From Alphaproteobacteria bacterium (GTDB lineage Bacteria > Pseudomonadota > Alphaproteobacteria > Caulobacterales > Aquidulcibacteraceae), in assembly GCA_027485915.1 (NCBI GenBank), contig JAIXQA010000075.1, positions 120,431-184,430 of the forward strand: a DNA stretch of 64,000 bases, written 5' to 3'. Numbering within the stretch: the stretch's first letter is position 1; each line of letters opens with the position of its first letter. The notes beneath the pieces are model-generated. The model was not told where the DNA came from. It was given only the letters and a program-made list of their open reading frames with translations, and made no database searches. This document shows, piece after piece, positions 38,369 through 48,073 of this stretch. The translations under genes were made by a program, and so were the position numbers.

Positions 38369-39625
38369 CTAGAGCCGATAGCCCAGCCTTAGCGTGATTT
38401 TGTCGACATCGACCAAGGTGTTAATTGTCGTGCCGCGCGTATAGCGCGTCTCGAGCGAGATGTTGGAGCCTGCAGAAGGCCTCAGGCCCGCACCGAGCGA
38501 GAAAATCCCGCCAGAGGCCTTGCGGCTGGTAATGTCATAGCGGCCATTATAGCTGCTGGAGATGGTGATGACGCCAAAGCCGAAGGCCTGCTCAGCACTG
38601 AGGCCTAAATTCATCCCGCCGCGAAAATAAGTATCGAGTTCGGCCAGCTTCTGGCTGTCACCGGGGTCTTGGACGTCTGCATAATCGACCACGATGGACA
38701 GATTGCAACGCATAGCCCAGCCCAGCGCATCGCGCCGGGTACAGGGTCGAACGCGCGGGAAGTCAATCAGCGCATCGCCGACCCAAACGGCTGCTTTCGC
38801 CGCATCATCGGTTTGAAACGCCATGGAGCCAAAGCCAATCGCCCCGCCTGCCTGCTTGGGATTGCGAAAGATAAAGCTATTGCCCAACGTCAGATCATTG
38901 ACCTCTTCGCGGCCCGCTCGCGCTGCGCGGCGGTTATATTGCACAAAAGGTGTCCAGCGCAGTTCAGTGGCCACAGATGGCTTGGCAAATAGGATGGGCT
39001 CAATGGCCAAGGCCAAACTTGCATTTAACAGGCGCGTGTCGGCGGCCTTGTCTTCTTCAAAGCCAAGGGTCGCAAACCCGCGTTCACGCGCCGGCTTGAT
39101 GAAGTCATTCTTGCTGTCGGCCAAGATTAGGCCGCGCTGCCTGGCCGCCGGCTCTTTGGCGGGTACGATCACGGCGGGTACGGCGGGAACCGGCGTTGAG
39201 GCGGCTTTACAGGCTAAGCTAATCCCATCGGTCTCGCCATTGAGGAAGGCAATGGCGCGCGCCCGCACATCTGGGGCTGCTTGGCTCGTGAGCGTCAAGC
39301 GCGACTCGTTCGTACTAGAAGTTGCGAGCACCGAAATCGTCGACGCCAGCAGAGCGGATAAGGCAGGGTCCGTGCTTGCGGCTGCAAATTGACCCAAGCT
39401 TCGGGTTTCAATCGCGCTTAATAGCGCCCCGGTCATGGGGAGGCCCGCTTGGATAATCAGGCGCTGGCGTAAATCGGCCCCGCTAAAGCTTTGTCCAGCA
39501 CTTTCGCAGGCGACTTGCTCATACAAACGCTCCAGCGTGGCTGGCGTCGCCGCGTGGGCTAAACAGGGCGCGAAAGAAAAAAGGGTGGAGAGGCCCAAGA
39601 CAAGGGGCATAAGACGGCGGCTCAT
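38369..39625 (-). CDS. Secreted protein with predicted C-terminal outer-membrane beta-barrel
   Basis: Signal peptide MSRRLMPLVLGLSTLFSFAPCLAHA. Alternating hydrophobic strands, ending in DKITLRLGYRL. Confidence 0.55.
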   Translation of the reverse strand: MSRRLMPLVLGLSTLFSFAPCLAHAATPATLERLYEQVACESAGQSFSGADLRQRLIIQAGLPMTGALLSAIETRSLGQFAAASTDPALSALLASTISVLATSSTNESRLTLTSQAAPDVRARAIAFLNGETDGISLACKAASTPVPAVPAVIVPAKEPAARQRGLILADSKNDFIKPARERGFATLGFEEDKAADTRLLNASLALAIEPILFAKPSVATELRWTPFVQYNRRAARAGREEVNDLTLGNSFIFRNPKQAGGAIGFGSMAFQTDDAAKAAVWVGDALIDFPRVRPCTRRDALGWAMRCNLSIVVDYADVQDPGDSQKLAELDTYFRGGMNLGLSAEQAFGFGVITISSSYNGRYDITSRKASGGIFSLGAGLRPSAGSNISLETRYTRGTTINTLVDVDKITLRLGYRL

Positions 39626-39707
39626 GGCGGCGCTTTAGCCTGAAACGCCAAAGCCCGCCAAGTCTTGAACCAAAAAGCCTACAGTTTCGCCTGCCTCTAT
39701 TGAAGAG

Positions 39708-40577
39708 CTAGGGCCACTTCACCACGGGCGGCATGGACGAGAGAATGCTTTCCACATTGCCACCCGTCTTGAGGCCAAAGGTGGTGCCGCGGTCATATAG
39801 CAGATTATATTCCACATAGCGGCCGCGCTGGATCAATTGGGCTTCGCGCTCATCCTCGGTCCAAGTCTCATTCATGCGACCGCGCACAATCTCGGGGTAG
39901 ACGGACAAGAAGGCGCGACCGACATCTTGGGTAAAGGCAAAGTCCTTATCCCAAGAGCCGGTATTGTGATGGTCATAGAAAATACCGCCAATCCCGCGAG
40001 GTTCGTCGCGGTGGGGTAGATAGAAATAGGTGTCGCACCAGTCTTTGAACTTCGCATAATAGGCCGGATCGTGCGCATCACAGGCCTGTTTCATCGCGGC
40101 ATGAAAGGTGATGGTATCGGGGAAGTCGTCGGTACGTTGGTAGGCCATCAAAGGCGTCAAATCTGCGCCGCCGCCAAACCAGCTTTCGGTTGTCGCCAGC
40201 ATCCGGGTATTCATATGCACAGCGGGTACGCGCGGATTGGTCATATGGGCGATCAAACTAATGCCGGAGGCCCAAAAACGGGGGTCTTCAGCGGCACCGG
40301 GAATGGTCTTGGCGTAATCTGCGGGGAAGCTGCCCATAACGGTGGAGACATGGACGCCGACTTTTTCGAACAAGCGGCCCTTCATGATACCCATCACGCC
40401 GCCGCCGCCGCCTTCTTCCTTGCGGTTCCAAGGGGTACGCACAAATCGGCCGGGGCTTCCGGGATAGAGGGTCGGGTCTGCTTCGTCTTCGAGGGTTTCA
40501 AAAGCCTGCATGATCTGGTCGCGCAAGGATTCAAACCATGCTCTTGCCTGTGCTTTCCGGTCGTCTTGCTCGCTCAT
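39708..40577 (-). CDS. hemF: Oxygen-dependent coproporphyrinogen III oxidase
   Basis: [16 protein letters not shown]-type; [55 protein letters not shown]. Confidence 0.97.
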   Translation of the reverse strand: MSEQDDRKAQARAWFESLRDQIMQAFETLEDEADPTLYPGSPGRFVRTPWNRKEEGGGGGVMGIMKGRLFEKVGVHVSTVMGSFPADYAKTIPGAAEDPRFWASGISLIAHMTNPRVPAVHMNTRMLATTESWFGGGADLTPLMAYQRTDDFPDTITFHAAMKQACDAHDPAYYAKFKDWCDTYFYLPHRDEPRGIGGIFYDHHNTGSWDKDFAFTQDVGRAFLSVYPEIVRGRMNETWTEDEREAQLIQRGRYVEYNLLYDRGTTFGLKTGGNVESILSSMPPVVKWP

Positions 40578-40637
40578 GCTACCCTCGTTTAGTCGTGTTT
40601 ATGCCGGGAATGTGATCCCGGAGACCTCCCTACAACG

Positions 40638-41117
40638 CTAATTCAGCGTCGCCCATCGGCCAGTTTGTCGCATGGCTTCGGTTAAGGCGATAGCTCCAGC
40701 TGTTACCACATTGAGCGAGCGCAGTCCGGCAGCCATCGGAATGCGGACGCAGGCATGACAAGCGGCGATGACATCGGGTGGTGTCCCTTCTGTTTCACGC
40801 CCCAACATCAAAATATCGTTCGGTTCAAAGACGAATTCAGTCAAAGCGGTGCTGCCCTCGGTCTCGATCAACACAATCCTGCTATTTCTTGGCATGGCGG
40901 CGGCTGCAAATGCAGCAAAACTATCGTGGCGTCGCCAGTCGCACTTGTCGCCATAATCGAGGGATGCACGCTTTAACGTCTTGTCTGATAAAGGAAAACC
41001 GCAAGGTTCGATGACATCTAACCCAACCCCAAGGCAGGCGGTAAGACGAATGGCCGCACCGAGATTTGGCGCGATATCTGGTTGAAAGAGAGCTAGGCGC
41101 ACGTTATGCAATCTCAT
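40638..41117 (-). CDS. trmL: tRNA (cytidine(34)-2'-O)-methyltransferase
   Basis: LALFQPDIAPNLGAAIRLTACLGVGLDVIEPCGFPL; LMLGRETEGTP; RIPMAAGLRSLNVVTAGAIALTEA. Confidence 0.93.
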   Translation of the reverse strand: MRLHNVRLALFQPDIAPNLGAAIRLTACLGVGLDVIEPCGFPLSDKTLKRASLDYGDKCDWRRHDSFAAFAAAAMPRNSRIVLIETEGSTALTEFVFEPNDILMLGRETEGTPPDVIAACHACVRIPMAAGLRSLNVVTAGAIALTEAMRQTGRWATLN

Positions 41118-41230
41118 CTTTGGAGGGGGTGCCGCAAGATGCGGCGTTCCGTCGCACGTTCAAAAGGCATTATCGCCCTAGTTTTAGCGGTAAACGACTT
41201 TTGGACGTGTGTGAATGCGGGAGTAGCAAG

Positions 41231-41803
41231 GTGTCAGCCACCAATCATGAAGTAGCCGGCGAGGCCGGAGAACCAACACGGCGTGACATGATTCATGTCG
41301 CGACTGGGGCCGTAGCAGCAGGCGGTGCCGCCATGCTTGCTTGGCCGCTCATCAATCAAATGAATCCAGCAGCCGATACGCGCGCTTTGGCATCGATTGA
41401 GTTTGATGTGGCCAAAGTTGCAGAAGGTTCGCAAACCAAAGTCATGTGGCGTGGTAAGCCTTTGATCATCCGGCATCGGACAGCTGAGGAAATTGCGCAA
41501 GGCAAAAAAGACGACGGTGCAGATCTGAAGGATCCCCAAACCGACGAGCAGCGCACGATGCAATCCAATGAACAGCCCGGCAAGCCCGAGTATCTGATCA
41601 TGGAAGCAAACTGCACGCACTTGGGTTGTATCCCTGTCGGCGTCGCTGAGCCCGGCTATATTGGTGAGTATGGCGGTTGGTTCTGCCCTTGCCACGGCTC
41701 GCACTACGACACCGCTGGCCGGATCCGCAAGGGACCAGCCCCGAAAAACCTCTATATTCCGCCCTATGTCTATACCGGCGGTACAGTCGTAAAGATTGGA
41801 TGA
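41231..41803 (+). CDS. petA: Ubiquinol-cytochrome c reductase iron-sulfur (Rieske) subunit, likely GTG start
   Basis: [31 protein letters not shown] Tat/[12 protein letters not shown] and [11 protein letters not shown] Rieske motifs. Confidence 0.95.
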   Translation: MSATNHEVAGEAGEPTRRDMIHVATGAVAAGGAAMLAWPLINQMNPAADTRALASIEFDVAKVAEGSQTKVMWRGKPLIIRHRTAEEIAQGKKDDGADLKDPQTDEQRTMQSNEQPGKPEYLIMEANCTHLGCIPVGVAEPGYIGEYGGWFCPCHGSHYDTAGRIRKGPAPKNLYIPPYVYTGGTVVKIG

Positions 41804-41810
41804 TACGAAC

Positions 41811-43100
41811 ATGAGTGGACCTTCAAGCTATGTGCCTAAGTCCGACCTCGAAAAGTGGTTGGATACACGGCTGCCGATCGTGCGGTTTATGAATGACACG
41901 ATGGTCGATTTTCCGACCCCAAAGAACCTGAATTATTGGTACACGTTCGGTGGTATTTTGGCGGTGTGTTTGGCCAGCCAAATCATCACCGGCATCATTC
42001 TCGCGATGCATTATGTGCCCCATGTTGATATGGCGTTTAACTCGGTTGAGCGCATCATGCGGGACGTCAACTATGGTTGGCTGATCCGCTTCATGCACTC
42101 CAACGGTGCCAGCATGTTCTTCTTGGCCGTTTATATCCACATTTTTCGTGGCCTGTATTACGGCTCCTACAAAGCACCACGCGAAATCCTGTGGGGTTTG
42201 GGTGTCATCATCTTCTTGTTGATGATCATCACGGCCTTTATGGGCTATGTGTTGCCTTGGGGTCAGATGTCCTTGTGGGGCGCAACCGTGATCACCAACA
42301 TCGTGGGTGCTGTGCCATTTGTCGGTGACTCGATCAAAACATGGTTGCTCGGTGGCTTTGCTGTCGACAATGCGACTCTGAACCGCTTCTTCTCGCTGCA
42401 CTACCTTTTGCCCTTCGTCATTGCAGGCGTGGTGGTGTTGCACATCTGGGCGCTGCACGTGCCAGGCAACAACAACCCAACCGGTGTTGAAGTCCAAGAT
42501 GTGAAGAAAGAAACCTTGCCATTCCACCCGTACTACACGGTGAAGGATGCATTCGCGATTTGCGTCTTCTTGTTAATCTTTGCTGGCTTTGTCTTCTTCG
42601 GCCCCAACACTTTGGGTCACCCAGACAATTATATCCCTGCAAACAATCAGGTGACACCAGCGCATATTGTGCCTGAATGGTATCTCTTGCCCTTCTACGC
42701 CATTCTGCGTGCGATCACATTCGACGTCCTGATCATTGATGCCAAGTTTGGCGGCGTGATCGCGATGGGTGGTGCAATCCTGATCTTGTTCGCGCTGCCT
42801 TGGCTCGACTCGTCCAAGATCAAGTCCATGCGCTATCGCCCCGTAGCCCGTATGTGGTGGTTTGCCTTCGTGCTGAACTTCCTGATGCTGGCGGTCTGTG
42901 GTGCCATGCCGGCCGAACCACCCTGGACAGCTATCTCGTTGATCTGCACGATCTACTACTTCGCCTATTTCTTGGTCGTCTTGCCTGTTCTGGGCGTGAT
43001 CGAGAAACCCCAAACCCCTCCGGCGTCAATTGCAGACTCAATCCTGCAATCGCACAAAAAGTCGGCTGGTGTGTCTGCAGCAGCTGTACCGGCGGAATGA
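41811..43100 (+). CDS. petB: Cytochrome b (bc1 complex)
   Basis: [67 protein letters not shown]. Confidence 0.98.
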   Translation: MSGPSSYVPKSDLEKWLDTRLPIVRFMNDTMVDFPTPKNLNYWYTFGGILAVCLASQIITGIILAMHYVPHVDMAFNSVERIMRDVNYGWLIRFMHSNGASMFFLAVYIHIFRGLYYGSYKAPREILWGLGVIIFLLMIITAFMGYVLPWGQMSLWGATVITNIVGAVPFVGDSIKTWLLGGFAVDNATLNRFFSLHYLLPFVIAGVVVLHIWALHVPGNNNPTGVEVQDVKKETLPFHPYYTVKDAFAICVFLLIFAGFVFFGPNTLGHPDNYIPANNQVTPAHIVPEWYLLPFYAILRAITFDVLIIDAKFGGVIAMGGAILILFALPWLDSSKIKSMRYRPVARMWWFAFVLNFLMLAVCGAMPAEPPWTAISLICTIYYFAYFLVVLPVLGVIEKPQTPPASIADSILQSHKKSAGVSAAAVPAE

Positions 43101-43111
43101 GGAACTTTGTA

Positions 43112-43942
43112 ATGAAACCAACTTTCGCACGCCGCTTTATCGCCGGGGTCTTGGGACTTGTCTCCGTCGTAGCTTTCACCAGCAGCGCCCAAGCTGCTGG
43201 GGAAGCCAAGCACCCACGGGAAGTCAATGGCTCGTGGGAAGGCCCGTTTGGCCGCTTTGATCGGGCCCAGCTGCAACGCGGCTTCCAAATCTATAAGGAA
43301 GTCTGCTCGGGCTGCCATTCCATGAACTTGCTGCATTACCGTAACCTCGGTGATGAACATGGCCCGTTCTATGATCCCAAATATCCAAACCCGAACGAAA
43401 ACCCTGTCGTAAAGGCAATTGCCGCTACCTATACGGTGAAAGTCATTGATGCCGATGGCAATGAGGAGGAGCGTCCAGGTCTGCCTTCAGACAAGTTTGT
43501 TTCGCCCTTCGAAAATGCATCACAGGCAAAAGCAGCCAATGGCGGGGCGATGCCTCCCGATATGTCTGCTCTGATCAAGGCACGTCATAATGGTGGCGAC
43601 TATGTCTACTCACTCTTGACCGGCTATGATCAAGAGCCACCCAAAGGCAAGTCCATTCCGGAGGGCAAGCATTACAACCCGTATATGCCCGGCGGCGTGA
43701 TCGCGATGGGTCCGCCCATGGTTGATGAGCAAGTGACCTATGCCGAAACCGAAGGCAATAAGGGCGTGAAACCAACTGTGGACCAAATGGCCCATGACGT
43801 GGTGGCTTTCTTGAGCTGGGCGTCGGAGCCCCATCAAACCCAACGTAAAATTACCGGCTTTGGGGTAATGGGCTTCTTGTTGATCCTCACGATCCTGTTG
43901 TGGTTCTCATATCGCCAAGTGTGGCGCAACGTCGAGCACTAA
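43112..43942 (+). CDS. petC: Cytochrome c1 (bc1 complex)
   Basis: MKPTFARRFIAGVLGLVSVVAF signal; RGFQIYKEVCSGCHSMNLLHYRNL; YMPGGVIAMGPPM. Start re-called at ATG 43112. Confidence 0.95.
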   Translation: MKPTFARRFIAGVLGLVSVVAFTSSAQAAGEAKHPREVNGSWEGPFGRFDRAQLQRGFQIYKEVCSGCHSMNLLHYRNLGDEHGPFYDPKYPNPNENPVVKAIAATYTVKVIDADGNEEERPGLPSDKFVSPFENASQAKAANGGAMPPDMSALIKARHNGGDYVYSLLTGYDQEPPKGKSIPEGKHYNPYMPGGVIAMGPPMVDEQVTYAETEGNKGVKPTVDQMAHDVVAFLSWASEPHQTQRKITGFGVMGFLLILTILLWFSYRQVWRNVEH

Positions 43943-43965
43943 GCTGAAGCGAAGTCGCTAAAGGC

Positions 43966-43993
43966 AAAGGCCGCCCCATAGGGCGGCCTTTTT
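43966..43993 (+). terminator. Rho-independent terminator after petABC
   Basis: AAAGGCCGCCC-CATA-GGGCGGCCTTTTT. Confidence 0.9.
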
Positions 43994-44132
43994 GCTGTGT
44001 GGTCTGGCAGCTCTTCCGTCCCCTCGGGACAGCGTCCCCATTCATGGCAAAGCCGGTGAAGGGATATTCAGCGAGTAGCCGTCATAGATAGCTGCTTTCT
44101 CACTGTGGTTTATCGGATGATTGTGGCCTCGC

Positions 44133-44570
44133 CTAAGCCCGACGATCTAGCGCAACGGCACTGGTATCGCGGAACGCTTGTGCACCGGGGCCATAGGCCA
44201 CAGGGGTTGGGCGGGCTGCCACAGCTTCCTCTGCAATAGCGCGAACCAAGCCTTCCGCCAAAGCGCGCTGTCGGCCTAAAGCGCGTTCATGGGCTTCCAT
44301 TGCGGCCTTAAAGCGCTCGGTTTCAACGGTTAAAGTGGCCTTGAGGACTGGCGGTACGCCTTCGAGAACCGATGGGTTCTGAGCGATCCGTCGACTTTCG
44401 AGCGCATAGACATTGGCGAGGCGAGCCGATTCCTCGTTCAAGGCTTGTGCCTCCAAGAACCGGCTGCCCTCAAACAAAGCCGCTTGGCGTTCCGCCAGAT
44501 CGGCAAGCCTGCGCGTCAATAAAATCAATTGGTCCATTAAGTCGCTTGGGTCGTTGGCCAGTAGGGTCAT
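44133..44570 (-). CDS. flbY: Flagellar protein FlbY-like (coiled coil)
   Basis: Third gene after flgI and cheL/flgJ. Helical sequence DQLILLTRRLADLAERQAALFEGSRFLEAQALNEESARLANVYALESRRI. Confidence 0.6.
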   Translation of the reverse strand: MTLLANDPSDLMDQLILLTRRLADLAERQAALFEGSRFLEAQALNEESARLANVYALESRRIAQNPSVLEGVPPVLKATLTVETERFKAAMEAHERALGRQRALAEGLVRAIAEEAVAARPTPVAYGPGAQAFRDTSAVALDRRA

Positions 44571-44573
44571 GAT

Positions 44574-44915
44574 TTATACTCCCGCTGCTTGCGCGCGCTC
44601 TTGGATTTTCAACATTTCTCGCTTCACGGCGGTCGCAATCCCAATGCCGCCCTGTTCGCTGAAGCCCTTGGCATATTCCTCGGTCAGAAAGGGGCGAAAG
44701 GCGCGTTCGGCCGCGCCACCGCCAAACATGGAGTCAGACATGTCGGTGTCGGTTTCCATCAAGGACAACATTTGTGCCAGCGCCATGCGCTCAAACTCGC
44801 GCGCGGTCTTGTCCATCTCCGCATTGGATTTCAGCGTTTTTGCGCGCGCGCCCAAAACTTCCACCGAAGCAGATTGGGTCTGGGGGAAGGGCATAACTGG
44901 GGCAATTGAGTCCAT
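44574..44915 (-). CDS. cheL: Rod-binding protein (FlgJ N-terminal / CheL-like), no muramidase domain
   Basis: AREFERMALAQMLSLMETDTDMSDSMFGGGAAERAFRPFLTEEYAKGFSEQGGIGIATAVKREML. Confidence 0.85.
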   Translation of the reverse strand: MDSIAPVMPFPQTQSASVEVLGARAKTLKSNAEMDKTAREFERMALAQMLSLMETDTDMSDSMFGGGAAERAFRPFLTEEYAKGFSEQGGIGIATAVKREMLKIQERAQAAGV

Positions 44916-44929
44916 TTTCTTTCGGTCCC

Positions 44930-46069
44930 TTACATCACTTCGATGTCGGCTTGCAGCGCACCAGAGGCTTTTAGCGCCTGGAGAATTTGAATGAGGTCAC
45001 GTGGGTTCACACCCAAAGAATTGAGCCCTTCGACCAGATCGCGGAGCGGCACACCACCGCGGATAACGGTTAGGTCGCCCTTATCCTCCTCCACCGTGAC
45101 GCTCGAACGTGGTACCACAGTCGTCTCGCCTTGGCTCAATGGGTTAGGTTGGCTGACCAAGGGGGTCTCTTGTACCGAGACTGTCAGGTTGCCCTGTGCG
45201 ACAGCGACGGTGGACACGCGCACATTATCGCCCATCACAACAATGCCAGAGGCTTCATCGACAACAATCTTGGCAACCAGATCGGGGGTCACGGTCAAGC
45301 GCTCGACCCGGCTAATCAAATTGACCATATCGCCTGGATAGCCAATCGGCTTGGACAGAACGACGGTGGAAGGATTGTCGACCGAAGCTGCTGCAACACC
45401 CAGATTGGCGTTAATGGCGTTGGCGATGCGTCGTGCGGTCGTGAAATCAGGGTTGCGCAGGGCAAGACGAAGCTCTGTTTGACCGGCAAGGTCGAAATGA
45501 AGCTCACGCTCAATGAGGGCACCATTGGCGATGCGGCCATTTGTGCTGACACCGCGGCTGACACTGGTGCCGGAATTACCCGTGGCAGTAAAGCCACCTA
45601 CCGTCAGTTGGCCTTGGGCGACCGCATAGACTTGGCCGTCCGCGCCCATCAATGGGGTCACCAGCAAGGTGCCGCCTTCCAAACTCTTGGCGTCGCCAAA
45701 AGCGGAGACGGAGATATCCAGCCGGGTGCCTTGGGTAGCAAACGGTGGCAAGCTGGCGGTGACCATGACTGCGGCAACATTCTTGGTTTGCAGATTTTGC
45801 TCGCGCGTGTTGACTCCCATACGCTCCAACATGGCTTCCAAGCTTTGTTTGGTGAAGGGGGAGTTGCGCAGCCCGTCACCGGTTCCAGCGAGGCCAACAA
45901 CAATGCCATAGCCAATCAATTGGTTGTCGCGCACGCCTTCAATTTGCACCAAATCCTTGATGCGCGATTGGGCCAAAGCTTGCGATGGCAAGACAGAGCC
46001 AAGGCTGAGTAGCCCCAAAACGAGGGCAGCAAAAACAAGACGGAATACGGGCGTAAAAATTTGTGTCAT
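44930..46069 (-). CDS. flgI: Flagellar P-ring protein FlgI
   Basis: RIKDLVQIEGVRDNQLIGYGIVVGLAGTGDGLRNSPFTKQSLEAMLERMGV; DEASGIVVMGDNVRVSTVAVAQGNLTV. ATG 46069 precedes the signal peptide. Confidence 0.95.
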   Translation of the reverse strand: MTQIFTPVFRLVFAALVLGLLSLGSVLPSQALAQSRIKDLVQIEGVRDNQLIGYGIVVGLAGTGDGLRNSPFTKQSLEAMLERMGVNTREQNLQTKNVAAVMVTASLPPFATQGTRLDISVSAFGDAKSLEGGTLLVTPLMGADGQVYAVAQGQLTVGGFTATGNSGTSVSRGVSTNGRIANGALIERELHFDLAGQTELRLALRNPDFTTARRIANAINANLGVAAASVDNPSTVVLSKPIGYPGDMVNLISRVERLTVTPDLVAKIVVDEASGIVVMGDNVRVSTVAVAQGNLTVSVQETPLVSQPNPLSQGETTVVPRSSVTVEEDKGDLTVIRGGVPLRDLVEGLNSLGVNPRDLIQILQALKASGALQADIEVM

Positions 46070-46231
46070 TGAAATCTTGCATGCTAATTTCATGCCGTGA
46101 GGTGGCTCCGTAAAAGCCATTTAAAACAGCATATTAATATGTGGTCTCAAACCGCTTTCGAGGGCTGGATCGGCAAGCTTTGCCTAGTTCTGGTGGCATT
46201 ATGCCGCCCACCCACTCACTTTTGTCACACA

Positions 46232-46246
46232 TTAATCAGGCCTTAA
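46232..46246. promoter_or_regulatory. CtrA-like box TTAA-N7-TTAA between fliX and flgI
   Basis: TTAA-TCAGGCC-TTAA(CC). Confidence 0.65.
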
Positions 46247-46265
46247 CCGGGTCGGCCCATGAATC

Positions 46266-46691
46266 ATGTTTATGAAAGTTAATGCGCCTGCGTCCACATC
46301 CACGGTTTCTGGAGCCCGTCGCGCCACCGGTGGTGCGGCACCCGGCTTTGTGCTGCCTGGCCAAGTGGAGGGGGGACCCGCGCAAGTCAATCGTGCGATG
46401 TCGGCCACGTCCATTGCCAATGTTGGTGCTCTCTTGGCGCTGCAGGGCGAGGATGATGTGGTTGAGCGTCGTCGCCGCGCGACGCGTCGGTCGTCAACCC
46501 TTCTTGACCAATTGGATGAGATCAGAGTGGCAATTCTCGGTGGCGGTGTCAGTCGCGAACAAGTTGCGCGCCTGTCTCAAACCTTGCGTGAACATCGCGA
46601 TGCGGTTGATGATCCATCCCTCAATGCGCTTCTCGATGATGTTGAGCTGCGGGCAGAAGTTGAACTCGCTAAGCTTGAGCGTGCGCTTTAG
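46266..46691 (+). CDS. fliX: Flagellar assembly regulator FliX
   Basis: Gly/Ala-rich N-terminus, then LLDQLDEIRVAILGGGVSREQVARLSQTLREHRDAVDDPSLNALLDDVELRAEVELAKLE. Divergent from flgI. Confidence 0.85.
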   Translation: MFMKVNAPASTSTVSGARRATGGAAPGFVLPGQVEGGPAQVNRAMSATSIANVGALLALQGEDDVVERRRRATRRSSTLLDQLDEIRVAILGGGVSREQVARLSQTLREHRDAVDDPSLNALLDDVELRAEVELAKLERAL

Positions 46692-46871
46692 GGACCTGAG
46701 CTTGTCAATTTGAGCGGTGGCGGTTTCCGTTAGAGCCAATTGTCAATTCTTTTAGCAGTTAAGCGACTAGCCCAATGTTTCTAGCGCCTTGCGAGCCGTC
46801 TCGGGCTTCACTATAGCGCGAAGACATCGTGCGATGCCTTTATCGTTCACATGCAGAAACAGGGGTACGTC

Positions 46872-47306
46872 ATGACGACGATAGTTATGCCAAACACCGG
46901 TGTTCCAAGTGACTATGTGCCTTCCGACGACGAAGAGTTCATGAATGAACGGCAGCGTGAATATTTCCGCAAGAAGCTGCAAGATTGGAAAGAGTCGATC
47001 CTAGCAGACTCCAAAGATACTTTGTCGCATTTGCAAAATGAGACCGCCTCTTTGCCAGATGTGGCAGACCGCGCTTCGGCTGAAACCGATAAGAGCATTG
47101 AGCTTCGCGCCCGTGATCGCCAACGCAAGTTGATTTCCAAGATTGATGCGGCTCTGCGCCGGATCGATGATGGCTCTTACGGCTATTGCGACGAAACCGG
47201 CGAGCCAATCTCTTTGGGCCGCTTGATGGCCCGCCCCGTAGCGACCTTGAGCTTGGAAGCCCAAGAACGCCACGAGCGGTCGGAGCGTATTCACCGCGAC
47301 GACTAA
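46872..47306 (+). CDS. dksA: RNA polymerase-binding transcription factor DksA (cysteine-poor type)
   Basis: MNERQREYFRKKLQDWKESILADSKDTLSHLQNE; ALRRIDDGSYGYCDETGEPISLGRLMARPVATLSLEAQERHE. Confidence 0.93.
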   Translation: MTTIVMPNTGVPSDYVPSDDEEFMNERQREYFRKKLQDWKESILADSKDTLSHLQNETASLPDVADRASAETDKSIELRARDRQRKLISKIDAALRRIDDGSYGYCDETGEPISLGRLMARPVATLSLEAQERHERSERIHRDD

Positions 47307-47326
47307 GTCGCGCGGATCAGAACTTG

Positions 47327-48073
47327 TTAGAAGGGGCTGATGGCTCCCATGATTTGCTGACCTTTTGGTGGCTGCTGATAGGCTGTGATTTGGCCACGTC
47401 CTCCATAAGAGATGCGGGCTTCGGCCATTTGCGTATGGCGAACCTGATTGGCAGAGGTGATATCCTGCGGCCTCACGATCCCTGACACCAAGAGTTCGCG
47501 CAATTCATTATTTATCCGCACTTCTTGGCGCCCAGCCACAACCAAGTTGCCATTGGGTAGAACTTGGGTGACGATGGCGGCAACCGTCATATCGACCTTT
47601 TCATTGCGCGCCACTTGGCCTTGGCCCGCGAACGCCCCATTGGAACTGGCTCCGACCATCGTGGATGGATCAAAACCCTCGGGCAGCACTTTGCCGGGTA
47701 ATTGCTCGAGACCAAAAAAGCTCGTGACGCCGCCATCCATCGTGGATTTACGCGTTCGGCCGGTTGAATTGTTCAATTGCGCTTGGTCATTAATCTGGAT
47801 CAACACGGTTAGAATATCGCCAATGTTAGAGGCGCGAGGATCGTTGAAGAATTGCCGTGAGCCCGCTTTCCATAGGGAATTGGACGAGGCCTGTTGAAAT
47901 TGCTGTGTCGGCATTGGCATAACAACTTGCCGACGCCCAGTTGCAGCATAGGCGGGGTTTTCAATGGGGGTCACTTCTGGCGGCTTACCAGCTGTTCGCA
48001 CTTCTTCCATGGTAGAAGCGCAACCGGTCAAGGCTAGGGCCGCGACAATCATCATGCTCAACTTTTGCATCAA
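47327..48073 (-). CDS. flgH: Flagellar L-ring protein FlgH (lipoprotein)
   Basis: LALTGCAST lipobox; NDPRASNIGDILTVLIQINDQAQLNNSTGRTRKS; LPNGNLVVAGRQEVRINNELRELLVSGIVRPQDI. Confidence 0.95.
   Translation of the reverse strand: MMQKLSMMIVAALALTGCASTMEEVRTAGKPPEVTPIENPAYAATGRRQVVMPMPTQQFQQASSNSLWKAGSRQFFNDPRASNIGDILTVLIQINDQAQLNNSTGRTRKSTMDGGVTSFFGLEQLPGKVLPEGFDPSTMVGASSNGAFAGQGQVARNEKVDMTVAAIVTQVLPNGNLVVAGRQEVRINNELRELLVSGIVRPQDITSANQVRHTQMAEARISYGGRGQITAYQQPPKGQQIMGAISPF

Noticed and set aside
46083-46096. Possible sigma54-like GG-N10-GC on the minus strand upstream of flgI (CGGCATGAAATTAGCA)
   Set aside because: Predicted TSS would fall about 2 nt before the flgI ATG, and the -24 element is imperfect
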